Assembly: GCA_021647205.1 (NCBI GenBank)
Contig: JAKIVD010000033.1
Span: 1-32,016 of the forward strand
Length of the DNA stretch: 32,016 nucleotides
Origin: Bacteroidales bacterium
GTDB taxonomy: Bacteria > Bacteroidota > Bacteroidia > Bacteroidales > F082
Direction: 5' to 3'
Position 1 is the first letter of the stretch, and the number at the start of each line of letters is the position of its first letter. The notes beneath the pieces were generated by a model. It saw only the letters and a program-made list of their open reading frames with translations. It searched no databases and was not told the origin of the DNA. A program made the position numbers and the translations under genes. Shown in pieces: positions 14,073 through 23,033 of this stretch.

Positions 14073-16715
14073 TTGAAACGGGCTGAGAACCATAAAAAAT
14101 ACCTGCGCTTGCGCAAGGAATTCCCCGGCTTTGTTTTTCAAAGTTATTCATTTTATACGAATAACAAAGGCCTTGCGGCTGAATTTGTTTTTGAACTTTT
14201 GGGAAAGTGCGTTTTCAAACCGACGATCAAACTACCGTCCCGCGGGTTTTATTGCTTTGACAAATTGTCAAAAGAAGCTTTGGGAAATTTTGTTTTTCAC
14301 ATCGGGATGGTGGAATTGGCCAGCTACTGGAAAGCCGCCTGTTCCCCGAAGGTGTTCATCAGGCCCCATGCCTTAAACAAAACGCAAATTGCCTGGTGGA
14401 AGAAACTGTACTTTCATGGGTTGGGCGAGTTTTTCTACCTCAACGGAATTGTTGCAGGTGAGGATGATTTCATGCAGCTTGTTGCTGAGGGGACAGCCGT
14501 TAAATCGGCAACAAACGACCTGAACGCAACGAAAGCGCTGGTTCCTGTCGGGGGTGGGAAGGACTCCATCGTTACCCTCGAATTACTGAAAACTGCCGGT
14601 TTGGAAATCATCCCCTTCATGCTGAACCCCAGGGAGGCAAGTGAACGGACGGTGGGGATTGCCGGTTTTTCGACGGACAATTCCATCGTGATACAAAGAA
14701 GCCTCGACCAACAATTGCTCGAACTGAACAAACAGGGATTTTTGAACGGCCACACCCCTTTTTCGGCTTTGCTGGCTTTTTGCTCGGCGCTCGCTGCTGT
14801 GGCTTCCGGTGCAAAGTACATCGCCCTGTCCAACGAGAGCAGCGCCAGCCAGAGCACGGTTCCCGGAACAAATATCAACCACCAGTATTCCAAATCGTTT
14901 GAGTTTGAAAAGGATTTTGTTGGCTATGCCCGAAAATACCTCCATCCCGGTTTGGCTTATTTTAGTTTTCTGCGGCCGGTTAACGAGTTGCAAATTGCCT
15001 GGTTATTTTCTGGTTTCCCACAGCATTTTGACAGTTTCCGTTCCTGCAATGTGGGCAGTAAAACTGACAGTTGGTGTGGAAGCTGCCCCAAATGTTTGTT
15101 CACTTACAGCATTCTTTCGCCCTTCGTCCCGCCAGAGGAACTGCAATCCATTTTTGGAAAAGATTTGTTCGCCGACGAAGGCCTGCTGCCGGTTTTCGAT
15201 GAACTAACGGGAAAAGCAGCCATCAAACCTTTTGAATGTGTGGGCACTCCCGGCGAAGTGCAGGCGGCCCTGGCCAAAACCATCCGGGATTTTGAAGGAA
15301 AACCCCTGCCCGTTTTGCTGAAGCATTTTCTGACAACTGTTCCGCCGGCGACGATGGAAACTTTGCTGAACAGCTTCGAGGAAGAGAATTTCCTGCCGGA
15401 GGCGTTTACGCAAATCTTAAAGGATGCGTTGTTCAGGAAGCAAAAAACTGCCTTCAGGGATTTTCTGGAAAATGTTTTAGACGGAAACAATAAAGTCCTG
15501 CTGCTTGGTTTTGGCAGGGAAGGCCGTTCTTCGTACCGCCTGTTGCGGACTTATTTCCCGGAACTGGAAATCGGCATTGCAGACCGGATGCAAAGTTTGG
15601 AAGGAAGTAAAGAGTTGGCAAAGGACAAGTTCCTGATATTTCACCTTGGCGAAGGCTACAAAAATGCAATAGGGAAATATAATTTTGTATTCAAATCCCC
15701 GGGTGTTTCGCTCAGCGATTTCCCTCCCTTTGATGAATCGAAAATAAGTTCGCAGACCGACCTTTTTCTGAGGTTTTACCGTAACCAAACAATTGGGGTG
15801 ACCGGCACCAAAGGTAAAAGCACTACGGCCAGCTTGGTGGTGCATTTGCTGAAAGAGGCGGGCAGAAAAGCCGTTTTGCTCGGAAATATCGGTGTACCGG
15901 CATTTGATTTAATCGACAAAATTGAGGGTGAAACCGTTGTTGTTTTTGAACTTTCGGCCCACCAGTTGGAGTACCTCCACAGCTCGCCACGCGTGGCCGT
16001 TTTGCTGAATGTTTTTCCCGAACACCTTGACTATTTTGGAAGTTTCGAAAAATACCGCGCAGCCAAACTGAATATTTTTAAACATCAGTTGCCGGGCGAT
16101 GTGACCATTTCTGAAAAAACAATCCAATACGAAGAACTGCAAGCCCCTTTTGATTTGACACTTCTTCCTTTGAAGGGGGCGCACAACCAGAAAAATATTT
16201 TAGCTGCTTTACAGGCGGTTGCAGTTTTTGGCGTTGATCCGAAAGAGGGACTTTCCAATCTGAAAAGTTTTCGGCCCCTGCCGCACCGTTTGGAATTTGT
16301 CGGCAATTTTGGCGGCATTCAGTTTTACAACGACAGTATTTCAACCGTTCCCGAATCTGCCATAGCGGCTGTGGAAACTTTGGAGCAGGTGAAATCCCTC
16401 ATCCTCGGGGGCCACGACCGGGGAATCGATTATTCGGGATTGGTCGGGTATTTATCAAATTGCGATATCGCAACAATTGTTTTTCTTGGAAAAGCCGGTG
16501 AAACAATGCGGAACCTTTTTGAGCGGGAGGAAAATCTTCATGCCAATTTGTTTACAGTTAATAATCTTGAAGAAGCAATGAACGTCGTGAAAGCCAATTC
16601 CCGACAGGGAGGCATTTGCCTGCTTTCACCTGCTGCTGCCAGCTACGACCAATATCATAATTTTGAACACCGGGGCGATACGTACAAAGCTTTGGTCAGG
16701 AAAATGTTTGCCTAA
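14073..16715 (+). CDS. MurL-MurD2 fusion: UDP-MurNAc-L-Ala-L-Glu epimerase plus L-glutamate-adding Mur ligase
   Basis: An 880-residue two-part protein. Residues about 1-445 resemble MurL: a PP-loop-like VPVGGGKDS (157-165) and a four-Cys cluster (C325, C335, C338, C341; SWCGSCPKC) as in QueC-like enzymes. Residues about 468-880 are a Mur ligase: a Rossmann start (KVLLLGFGREG), the ATP loop GVTGTKGKSTT (K582), ELSAHQLEYL, FPEHLDYF and YNDSISTVPES. Standard MurD has NDSKATN at the last site. In Xanthomonas, separate MurD2 and MurL add L-Glu to UDP-MurNAc-L-Ala and then epimerise it to D-Glu. The fusion suggests both steps in one chain in the cytosol. The start is TTG, directly after an in-frame TAA, and no better start exists. 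A plain MurD with an unrelated PP-loop domain is the alternative. Confidence 0.8.
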   Translation: MKRAENHKKYLRLRKEFPGFVFQSYSFYTNNKGLAAEFVFELLGKCVFKPTIKLPSRGFYCFDKLSKEALGNFVFHIGMVELASYWKAACSPKVFIRPHALNKTQIAWWKKLYFHGLGEFFYLNGIVAGEDDFMQLVAEGTAVKSATNDLNATKALVPVGGGKDSIVTLELLKTAGLEIIPFMLNPREASERTVGIAGFSTDNSIVIQRSLDQQLLELNKQGFLNGHTPFSALLAFCSALAAVASGAKYIALSNESSASQSTVPGTNINHQYSKSFEFEKDFVGYARKYLHPGLAYFSFLRPVNELQIAWLFSGFPQHFDSFRSCNVGSKTDSWCGSCPKCLFTYSILSPFVPPEELQSIFGKDLFADEGLLPVFDELTGKAAIKPFECVGTPGEVQAALAKTIRDFEGKPLPVLLKHFLTTVPPATMETLLNSFEEENFLPEAFTQILKDALFRKQKTAFRDFLENVLDGNNKVLLLGFGREGRSSYRLLRTYFPELEIGIADRMQSLEGSKELAKDKFLIFHLGEGYKNAIGKYNFVFKSPGVSLSDFPPFDESKISSQTDLFLRFYRNQTIGVTGTKGKSTTASLVVHLLKEAGRKAVLLGNIGVPAFDLIDKIEGETVVVFELSAHQLEYLHSSPRVAVLLNVFPEHLDYFGSFEKYRAAKLNIFKHQLPGDVTISEKTIQYEELQAPFDLTLLPLKGAHNQKNILAALQAVAVFGVDPKEGLSNLKSFRPLPHRLEFVGNFGGIQFYNDSISTVPESAIAAVETLEQVKSLILGGHDRGIDYSGLVGYLSNCDIATIVFLGKAGETMRNLFEREENLHANLFTVNNLEEAMNVVKANSRQGGICLLSPAAASYDQYHNFEHRGDTYKALVRKMFA

Positions 16716-16717
16716 AA

Positions 16718-16739
16718 AAAGCGGGGAAAGCCCCGCTTT
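16718..16739. terminator. Bidirectional hairpin terminator between murL-murD2 and the bTHX gene
   Basis: AAAGCGGGG (16718-16726), loop AAAG, CCCCGCTTT (16731-16739). It lies between two convergent genes, with A-rich sequence on the left and T-rich sequence on the right, so it can serve both strands. Confidence 0.8.
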
Positions 16740-16741
16740 GT

Positions 16742-17212
16742 TTAAGTTTTTGCTTCTGTCTTGTCTTCCGGCTTTTCTTTTTTCTTTGCCGGTGTTTTTT
16801 TCGCGGTAGTTGTTTTCTTAGCAGTCGTTGCTTTTTTAGTTGTGGTTTTTTTCACCGGCTTTTTTTCGGCTTCTTTCTTTTCGGCTTCCGCCGGGGTGGT
16901 TTCCGTTTCTTTCTTCCCAGCTTTCACGACAGCCTTTTCCGGTTCTTTGATAATGGCCGTTTCCTCTTTTTTAGTTTCTGTTTTCTTGGTTGTGGTTTTC
17001 TTTGCCGCGGGCTTTTTGGCCGTTTCTTTTTTTGGTTCTTCTTTTTTTGGCTCTGTTTTTACGCTAGGTTTTTCTTCTTTCTCAGTTACATCTTTGGGCG
17101 TTTCAGCTACTTTGGGTGCAACAAACTTTCTGTCTTTTTTTCTTTTGCGCCTCACACCGTAAGACCCCAATATTATTTTACCTCTTTTGGTTTTTTTGTC
17201 ACCTTTTCCCAT
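16742..17212 (-). CDS. bTHX-like 30S ribosomal protein with a long histone H1-like tail
   Basis: The first 26 residues, MGKGDKKTKRGKI followed by GSYGVRRKRKK, match the small 30S protein bTHX (Thermus Thx starts MGKGDRRTRRGKI). In Thermus the protein is under 30 residues. Here about 130 residues follow, made almost only of Lys, Thr, Glu, Ala, Pro and Val. The tail starts with mixed KEEP/KPAAKK stretches and becomes increasingly basic TTKK, TAKK and PAKKK repeats, like histone H1 or bacterial H1-like proteins. The tail is expected to be disordered and could bind RNA or DNA; its role is not known. The start is supported by family identity at residue 1. It converges on the MurL-MurD2 gene across a shared terminator. 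Confidence 0.8.
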   Translation of the reverse strand: MGKGDKKTKRGKIILGSYGVRRKRKKDRKFVAPKVAETPKDVTEKEEKPSVKTEPKKEEPKKETAKKPAAKKTTTKKTETKKEETAIIKEPEKAVVKAGKKETETTPAEAEKKEAEKKPVKKTTTKKATTAKKTTTAKKTPAKKKEKPEDKTEAKT

Positions 17213-17272
17213 AGTACAAATATTTTAAATTAATTTTCCGTAAAATTATGAAAAATACGCTATCCGCAAAAA

Positions 17273-17983
17273 TTATTGCCCTGATTTTTCTTTTAAGTGA
17301 AACCGTTTCTCGATTCCTTCCACTTTGTTAATGCTTCTTCGTGTCCAGTCCAGTAAAGTTTGTAAACGTTCCGTATCCGAAAGCTGCCAGTTCAGTTTTT
17401 CTTTCCGCATCCTTTCGGTCAGTGTGAACAGCACGAGTGCTGCCGAAACGGAAATGTTGTAGCTTTCCGTAAAGCCGTACATTGGGATGCGCAAAAAAGC
17501 GTCGGCATTGTTGATGGCAAGCTCAGAAAGGCCGGTTAATTCCGTCCCAAAAGCCACCGCTATCTTTTGGTCGAGATCGATGTCTTCCAGAGTGTTGCTT
17601 TCTTTGTGCGGGGTGGTTGCCACGATTTTGTAGCCGTCCTTACGCAGTTTCTGAAAACAGGAAAGGGTGTTGTTCGCCTGCTCGTTGTAAGTGTTCAGAT
17701 TGAGCCATTTTGATGAGCCCAGCGCCACATCAGGATTGACCGTGTATTGGTTTTGGTTTTCGATAATGTGTATGTCCAGTACGCCACACAGGTCGCAGCT
17801 ACGTAAAACGGCGCTGGCATTGTGTGGCTGGTAAATGTCTTCGAGCACAGCGGCAATGTGTTTGGTTCGGTATTGTACAACCCTTTCAAACAACGCTTTC
17901 CGTTCCTCAGTCAGAAAAGTGCTTAAATAATCCAGCAGTTGTTTATTTGTAGTCGTGTTCAATATTCCTTGTTCGATATTCAA
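17273..17983 (-). CDS. trmH: TrmH/SpoU family RNA 2'-O-methyltransferase
   Basis: A 236-residue SPOUT-class methyltransferase, probably the tRNA Gm18 enzyme TrmH. The three SpoU motifs are present: motif 1 in PHNASAVLRSCDLCGV with the Asn and the catalytic Arg, motif 2 in AVAFGTELTGLSE, and motif 3 in IPMYGFTESYNISVSAAL. An N-terminal helical segment (about 8-45; LTEERKALFERVVQYRT) and a C-terminal tail (LDWTRRSINKVEGIEKRF) match TrmH, which carries extensions for tRNA binding. The start at 17983 gives a few Asn/Thr-rich extra residues before the conserved part, so the true start may be slightly downstream. It is followed by the bTHX gene on the same strand. Confidence 0.88.
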   Translation of the reverse strand: MNIEQGILNTTTNKQLLDYLSTFLTEERKALFERVVQYRTKHIAAVLEDIYQPHNASAVLRSCDLCGVLDIHIIENQNQYTVNPDVALGSSKWLNLNTYNEQANNTLSCFQKLRKDGYKIVATTPHKESNTLEDIDLDQKIAVAFGTELTGLSELAINNADAFLRIPMYGFTESYNISVSAALVLFTLTERMRKEKLNWQLSDTERLQTLLDWTRRSINKVEGIEKRFHLKEKSGQ

Positions 17984-18029
17984 TTTCTTTTTTCACAATG
18001 AAAGAAGGGTTTTACACTGGAAGAATGCC

Positions 18030-20678
18030 TTAGAGGTTTTTTTCCGGGTAAAGAGCATCCCACCAACTGCTGTCATTTTTCAGCCATTTGTCAAACCAGG
18101 CCAAAATTGTTTTCTGCCATTTCAGGCGTTTATTGTAATCGGTAATATGGTGATTCTGTTTTTGCACTTCAACTAATTCCACCGTTTTTCCCAACAATTT
18201 TAAAGCCGTGTACATTTGAATGCTTTCACCGGGTGGCACATTCGTGTCGGCATCGCCATGTAGGAGTAGCAGGGGTGTTGTTACCTTATCGGCATGAAAC
18301 AAAGGGCTTTGTCCGGTGTACAATTCAGGGTTGTTCCAGGGGAAACTGTTTGCCGAAGCCACCGAACTGTACAAATAGCCCCAGTAACCTTCGCCCCAAT
18401 AAGAAGAAATGGAACTGATGCCGGCGTGGGAGATGGCAGCCGCGAAGATGTTGGTGCGCGTGGTCAGCAACATGGTCATGAAACCGCCGTAGGAAGCGCC
18501 GATGCAGCCGACTTTTTCCGGGTCCACAAAGTCATGCGCTTTCAGGAAAAGCTGCGTGCCGGAAATAATTTCATCGGCAACGGTAATGCCCCAGTTGTTG
18601 ACGTGCAGGGCCGAAAATTCCTGCCCGTATCCCGTTGCCCCACTGGGTTGGGGCACGAAAACAACAAACCCCATTGCAGCAAAAAGATTCTTCGGGTAGC
18701 GCCCACGGAAACTCCGGTCGGTAGGGCTTGTACCCCCGTAATAATATACAATCAGCGGGTACTTTTTCTCCGGGTCAAAATCAGGTGGATAATAAACCCT
18801 GCCTTCAATGGTTTCTCCATTTTCATTCTCAAAATCCCAGTCTTCGGTCAGGCCAAATTGTACATATTTGAGTGCATCCCCCTCAGGGTTTGCCAGCTCG
18901 TTCTGCAATTTGCTTTGCAGGTTGTAATCATAACAAACGGCCGGACTGGAAATGCTGTTTCCGGTGTACACCATCATTTGCCTGGTACTGGAGAAGCTCA
19001 TGTTCTTTACAACGTCAACTTTTGCGTTGAGGTCTGAAAAAGTACGGGTCTCAGGATTGAAAACGTAAGCCTTTTTATAGGTGCGGTCTTGCCCGATGCA
19101 ATAAATAAGTCCGTTGCCAGAATTCCACCAGACCTGGCCAATGCTCGGATTGAAGTTTCTGGAAATGGCCTCCACACTGCCCGGGTTTAAATCGTAAATG
19201 TAGGCCTGGTTATCGTAATCGTTGGGGGTTTTTCCGTTGCCCACCACGTTGCCGGCATCTCCAAAAAGCACGGGGCTTCCGGTGACCAGCAATTTTTTCC
19301 CATTGGGGGAATAAATGGCCGAGCCGCCATAATTTTTCTCCCAGATGGTGTCCACACTCAGGTCGGAAAGATGAAGTTCCATCAGTATTTGTTTGGAATA
19401 AGGGCGTTCTGAAAAATCAGGGAAGTCGTGTGAGATGAGGATGCTTTTCCCGTCAGGGCTGATGTCGTGAAGGTTGTTGCCAAGGTAACCGAAGGTCAGC
19501 CGTCGTGTTGTAAGGTCTTCAATTGTCAATTGATAAAGTTGCGTCCGCATGCGCCACCAGGGCCAGCGGTCGGGCATCCCTTCCACTTTGTACACCCCTT
19601 GCTGTTTTTCCTTTGGTTTTTCCGTCATGGAATAAATCAAAAAAGAAGCATCTTTTGCCCAGCGGTGGTCGTTGAAATTCTTTTTGCTTTGTAACAAGAC
19701 CTTGCTTGAAAGCCTGTCAAGATCGAGGATTTCGAGGGTGTTTTTTCCGGCAACCTCCGTGGCATAACTGATTTGATGCCCGACAGGCACCCATTTTACC
19801 TGGTGCATTTTTCTGCCCCGTGAGCTGAAGATGATTTGTCCGTTTTGGCGATGCTGAATCTCAAACCAGTTTTCACTTTTACCTTTTGGCGGGAAGGTTT
19901 CGCTGTAGCGGAGCATAACATACTTTGCGTCTGGGGACAAAGAAGCATCCTTCAGGCGCAATCCGTCCAGCAGTAGTTTCATGTCCATAAAATGCTTAGG
20001 GTTCAGGCTTAAGCTGATGCTTTCCCCCGCTCCGGCACGGAATTTTGTTTGTACTTTCCATTCGGTTTCTTCACCTTTGCTGAAAAGGGAAACAATAACG
20101 ATGAGGTGTTTGCCGGGCTCCAGTTCCAGTTCCTTCTTTTTCTTTGCAACATCTTTTCCTTTTTCCGAAAAACGCAACTTCGAAAGTTCTTTCTCCCCGT
20201 CAACGAACAACAAAAAACACTGCGGGCTTTCGATTTCGAAGGTAAGCGTGCTATAGCTTTCATTTTGCAGGTAAACTGCCTGCCAGTTAAGTGCAAAATC
20301 CGCTTTTTTTGGTTCCGGGATTTTCAGTACTCCCTTTTTCCCTGTCTTCTCTTTTTTCCAGGAAACGGCTTTGTTCTGTTGCCAGAGGAAAACCTCATCT
20401 TCAAACGGCTGTTCCACAGTTTTCAGTTCGGAAGAGAGTAAATCAACATCTTCGTAAACTTCACCTTCCAGGTTCTTTTCCTGATGGAAGGCAGGCAGTG
20501 CTGCCTCAAAAGGCCCTGCCGTAAGCCATTGTACAACGGGCACTTCCGTGTTTGCGGTATCGGGTATGGCCGCGTTTGCCCTGATGAAAGACATCAGTAA
20601 TAAAATAAGGAAGACAGGACGTGAATTTTTGTTCGCAAAAAGGTGTAATAAATTGCTTGAAAGAGGGATGGCTTTCAT
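18030..20678 (-). CDS. Exported S9 family (prolyl oligopeptidase-like) serine peptidase
   Basis: An 882-residue secreted or periplasmic peptidase. An N-terminal hydrophobic stretch (about 19-36; PVFLILLLMSFIRANA) is a signal peptide. The middle (about 230-600) has beta-propeller strands with repeated features such as DISPDGKSILIS and AIYSPNGKKLLVT. The C-terminal alpha/beta hydrolase domain (about 640-880) has the nucleophile in GASYGGFMTML (S729), the acid in HGDADTNVPPGES and the His in QNHHITDYN. The block PLIVYYYGGTSP forms the oxyanion region. Members cleave peptides, often after Pro or Ala, but DPP4-type or acylaminoacyl specificity cannot be chosen here. It is single and divergent from the TPR gene; a -7 box lies at 20737-20744. 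Confidence 0.92.
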   Translation of the reverse strand: MKAIPLSSNLLHLFANKNSRPVFLILLLMSFIRANAAIPDTANTEVPVVQWLTAGPFEAALPAFHQEKNLEGEVYEDVDLLSSELKTVEQPFEDEVFLWQQNKAVSWKKEKTGKKGVLKIPEPKKADFALNWQAVYLQNESYSTLTFEIESPQCFLLFVDGEKELSKLRFSEKGKDVAKKKKELELEPGKHLIVIVSLFSKGEETEWKVQTKFRAGAGESISLSLNPKHFMDMKLLLDGLRLKDASLSPDAKYVMLRYSETFPPKGKSENWFEIQHRQNGQIIFSSRGRKMHQVKWVPVGHQISYATEVAGKNTLEILDLDRLSSKVLLQSKKNFNDHRWAKDASFLIYSMTEKPKEKQQGVYKVEGMPDRWPWWRMRTQLYQLTIEDLTTRRLTFGYLGNNLHDISPDGKSILISHDFPDFSERPYSKQILMELHLSDLSVDTIWEKNYGGSAIYSPNGKKLLVTGSPVLFGDAGNVVGNGKTPNDYDNQAYIYDLNPGSVEAISRNFNPSIGQVWWNSGNGLIYCIGQDRTYKKAYVFNPETRTFSDLNAKVDVVKNMSFSSTRQMMVYTGNSISSPAVCYDYNLQSKLQNELANPEGDALKYVQFGLTEDWDFENENGETIEGRVYYPPDFDPEKKYPLIVYYYGGTSPTDRSFRGRYPKNLFAAMGFVVFVPQPSGATGYGQEFSALHVNNWGITVADEIISGTQLFLKAHDFVDPEKVGCIGASYGGFMTMLLTTRTNIFAAAISHAGISSISSYWGEGYWGYLYSSVASANSFPWNNPELYTGQSPLFHADKVTTPLLLLHGDADTNVPPGESIQMYTALKLLGKTVELVEVQKQNHHITDYNKRLKWQKTILAWFDKWLKNDSSWWDALYPEKNL

Positions 20679-21093
20679 ACTCGGCAGCTTTGTTGGTTAT
20701 AGAAATAAAACTTGTTTTTGCTGAATTGGGCGCATGCAAAAATACGAAAATGCCGGGCAATTAAAATGTAATCTAATTGGTATGTGGATAACTTGTCTGT
20801 TTTTGGTTGTAACCCTGAAAATGGTCTTTATTGAAAGTGCACATTTCTTCCGTTCCTGTATTTGTAGCCCTGTTATGTTCTGTTGCATTGTTAAAAGGAG
20901 TGTTACAGATATGTGAATTTTGCCTTTTTTTACCAGAATCTGTTCCCTTTGTTTTTGTCAATAAAAAGTTTTTCAGTTTTAACCAAAGTGCTGAGATGAC
21001 AAGTTTTGCAGTAGCAGGAGGTTTCCACCACCCGTGAAACAGGCAGGGCAGAAAAAAATGCGCTGGTATTTTCGTTTATTAAGAAGAATAATA
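20679..21093. other. Long divergent intergenic region without a gene
   Basis: This 415-bp stretch lies between the divergently transcribed S9 peptidase and TPR genes. Short open frames on both strands have no family-like features. It holds the peptidase promoter box and one consensus DnaA box (TGTGGATAA, 20783-20791). I see no tRNA-like or recognisable riboswitch structure. Confidence 0.5.
20737..20744 (-). promoter_or_regulatory. Bacteroidota -7 box for the S9 peptidase
   Basis: CAAAAATA reads TATTTTTG on the minus strand, a TAnnTTTG match 58 nt before the peptidase ATG. The -33 element is unclear. Confidence 0.4.
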
Positions 21094-21101
21094 TACTTTT
21101 G
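21094..21101 (+). promoter_or_regulatory. Bacteroidota -7 box for the TPR gene
   Basis: TACTTTTG is an exact TAnnTTTG match 19 nt before the ATG at 21121. It argues against the longer frame starting at 21034, which would begin upstream of the promoter. Confidence 0.55.
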
Positions 21102-21120
21102 CACCCTCAAATTAAAAGGT

Positions 21121-21819
21121 ATGGCAAAGAACAAGAAACAGCCCGTTTCGGGCGATAAGCGACTGGAAAACATCGAAGAAACCCTGTCGAAAACAGAACA
21201 GTTTATTGTAAACAACCAAAAGAACATTATGACGGTTGTGCTGATAATTGTTGTTTTGATTCTCGCTTATTTCGGTTACAGCAAATATTACATTGAGCCC
21301 AATACCCTGGAAGCCCACGAACAAATGTTTGCAGCCGAGGCCTTCTTCGATGCCGACTCACTGGACAAAGCCCTGTACGGTGACGGCAACAACCTCGGGT
21401 TTCTCGATATTGCCGATGAATACAGTATGACTAAGCCGGGCAACCTGGCAAACTATTATGCAGGTATTTCTTTCCTGAGAAAAGGGGATTTCGACCAGGC
21501 CATTAACTTTTTGGAATCGTTTGATGGCGACGACCACATAATAAGCTGCATGGCAACCGGTGCCATTGGCGATGCTTATCTTGAAAAGGGTGACAACTCC
21601 AAAGCCATTGCTTACTATCTTGAAGCAGCCAACAAAGAAGACAATAACTTTACGGCTCCTTTGTTTTTATTTAAAGCGGCACAAGTGCACGAGATTGATG
21701 GCGATTTTGAAGATGCTGTTCGTGTTTATACCCGGATCAGGAAGAATTATTCTACAAGTAACGAGGGCAGAAACATTGAAAAGTACATCGCCCGTGCCAA
21801 GACCAAAGCGAAAAAGTAA
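21121..21819 (+). CDS. Membrane-anchored tetratricopeptide repeat protein
   Basis: A 232-residue protein with a basic N-terminus, a single membrane helix (about 37-59; MTVVLIIVVLILAYFGYSK) and a C-terminal helical repeat domain. TPR-like pairs are visible at about 122-145 (ANYYAGISFLRKGDFDQAIN), 155-175 (ATGAIGDAYLEKGDNSKAIA) and 190-212 (FLFKAAQVHEIDGDFEDAVR). The layout resembles YfgM-type proteins, which bind the SecYEG translocon side in proteobacteria; that match is structural only. The start is chosen after the TACTTTTG promoter; an upstream ATG at 21034 is rejected. A strong terminator follows at 21847. Confidence 0.85.
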   Translation: MAKNKKQPVSGDKRLENIEETLSKTEQFIVNNQKNIMTVVLIIVVLILAYFGYSKYYIEPNTLEAHEQMFAAEAFFDADSLDKALYGDGNNLGFLDIADEYSMTKPGNLANYYAGISFLRKGDFDQAINFLESFDGDDHIISCMATGAIGDAYLEKGDNSKAIAYYLEAANKEDNNFTAPLFLFKAAQVHEIDGDFEDAVRVYTRIRKNYSTSNEGRNIEKYIARAKTKAKK

Positions 21820-21846
21820 TAAGATTGCGTTCGATTTATACAGTGA

Positions 21847-21875
21847 AAACCCGGTGATTGTCACCGGGTTTTTTT
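21847..21875 (+). terminator. Rho-independent terminator after the TPR gene
   Basis: AACCCGGTGA (21848-21857), loop TTG, TCACCGGGTT (21861-21870) and a run of T form a classical intrinsic terminator 28 bp after the stop. It separates the TPR gene from fmt. Confidence 0.88.
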
Positions 21876-21930
21876 ACTTTAGCCCTCAGCAAAGTGGCAG
21901 AAAGGGGAATCAAACCGAAAAACTGGGTAC

Positions 21931-22902
21931 ATGAAAAAAAAAGAAATACGCATCGTGTTCATGGGTACGCCTGAGTTTGCCGTCCCTTCGCTGGCAGCAA
22001 TCCTCGAAGCGGGATACAAGCTTGTGGGTGTAATAACCGCCCCCGACAAGCCGGCGGGAAGGGGAAAGAAACTAAATGTTTCAGCTGTTAAAAGATTTTC
22101 ACTGCGGCAGGGGCTCAATGTACTTCAGCCTGTCAAGCTCAAAGACGAAAACTTTATCAATGAACTCCGGGAATTAAAAGCCGATTTACAAGTGGTGGTG
22201 GCTTTTCGCATGTTGCCCGAAAAGGTTTGGGCGATGCCACCATTGGGCACTTTTAATTTACATGCTTCATTGTTGCCCCAATACCGTGGGGCTGCCCCCA
22301 TTAACCATGCGATAATAAACGGCGAAAAAAGCACCGGCCTTACCACTTTCTTTCTTGACGCATTAATTGATACCGGAACAATCATTCAACAACAAAAAAT
22401 TCAAATCGGGGAAGATGAGAATGCGGGCAGCCTTCACGACAGGATGATGATTGCCGGTGCGGGGCTTGTTGTCGAGACCATTGAACTGATCCGCAAAGGA
22501 CAGCTAAATCCGGTCAGGCAATCAGACCTGCTTGCTGCGCGAGAGCTTCTGCACCCCGCACCCAAAATCTTCAAGGCGGATTGCCAGATCAATTGGGAAA
22601 AACCGTTGGGGGACATCCATAATTTTGTGCGGGGGTTAAGTCCTTATCCTGCGGCTTTCACCACATTTGTTTCACCAACCGGGGAAGAATTGCCCGTCAA
22701 AATATTTAAAACCGTCAAAAAAGAAGTTGTCCATGGCGTGCAGGCCCGAAGGCTTATTACTGATGGAAAACAAGAACTGAAAGTAGCTGTTCAGGGAGGT
22801 TATCTCTATATAATCGAATTGCAGAGGCCTGGAAAAAAACGGATGCCGACAAGTGATTTTCTGCGGGGAAACAATTTGGAAGGAGAGTGGAGTGCCCGTT
22901 AA
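21931..22902 (+). CDS. fmt: Methionyl-tRNA formyltransferase
   Basis: A 323-residue enzyme that transfers a formyl group from 10-formyltetrahydrofolate to initiator Met-tRNA. The N-terminal hydrolase fold shows RIVFMGTPEFAVPSL, the ITAPDKPAGRGKK loop, the catalytic Asn-His pair in FNLHASLLPQYRGAAPINHA and the Asp in DALIDTGTII. The C-terminal OB-like domain (about 215-315) has INWEKPLGDIHNFVRGLSPYPAAF. Length is normal. The ATG at 21931 follows the upstream terminator by about 55 bp. It is followed by a hairpin and then the HU gene, so it appears to be transcribed alone. Confidence 0.96.
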   Translation: MKKKEIRIVFMGTPEFAVPSLAAILEAGYKLVGVITAPDKPAGRGKKLNVSAVKRFSLRQGLNVLQPVKLKDENFINELRELKADLQVVVAFRMLPEKVWAMPPLGTFNLHASLLPQYRGAAPINHAIINGEKSTGLTTFFLDALIDTGTIIQQQKIQIGEDENAGSLHDRMMIAGAGLVVETIELIRKGQLNPVRQSDLLAARELLHPAPKIFKADCQINWEKPLGDIHNFVRGLSPYPAAFTTFVSPTGEELPVKIFKTVKKEVVHGVQARRLITDGKQELKVAVQGGYLYIIELQRPGKKRMPTSDFLRGNNLEGEWSAR

Positions 22903-22933
22903 AACCTGCCCGGTTAGCGCCTTGATTACCCCG

Positions 22934-22958
22934 AAAGGCTTGTTATAACAGGCTTTTT
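22934..22958 (+). terminator. Hairpin terminator after fmt
   Basis: AAAGGCTTGTTA (22934-22945) pairs with TAACAGGCTTTT (22946-22957), allowing two G-U pairs, followed by T. The inner bases GTTATAAC would form the loop. AAAGGCYTGTT copies recur downstream at 22988 and 23028. Confidence 0.55.
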
Positions 22959-23033
22959 AGCCTTGTTTTCACCACAGTTTATTAACAAAAGGCCTGTTTT
23001 ATTAACAATTCGGGTGAAAATCACCCAAAAGGC

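Noticed and set aside
16761-17162. 133-residue plus-strand hydrophobic open frame
   Set aside because: Antisense of the Lys/Thr/Glu tail, which by codon complement gives Phe/Val/Ser-rich sequence; the bTHX start on the minus strand is the real gene.
20734-21037. Short open frames between the S9 peptidase and the TPR gene
   Set aside because: No start context, no family features, overlapping frames on both strands.
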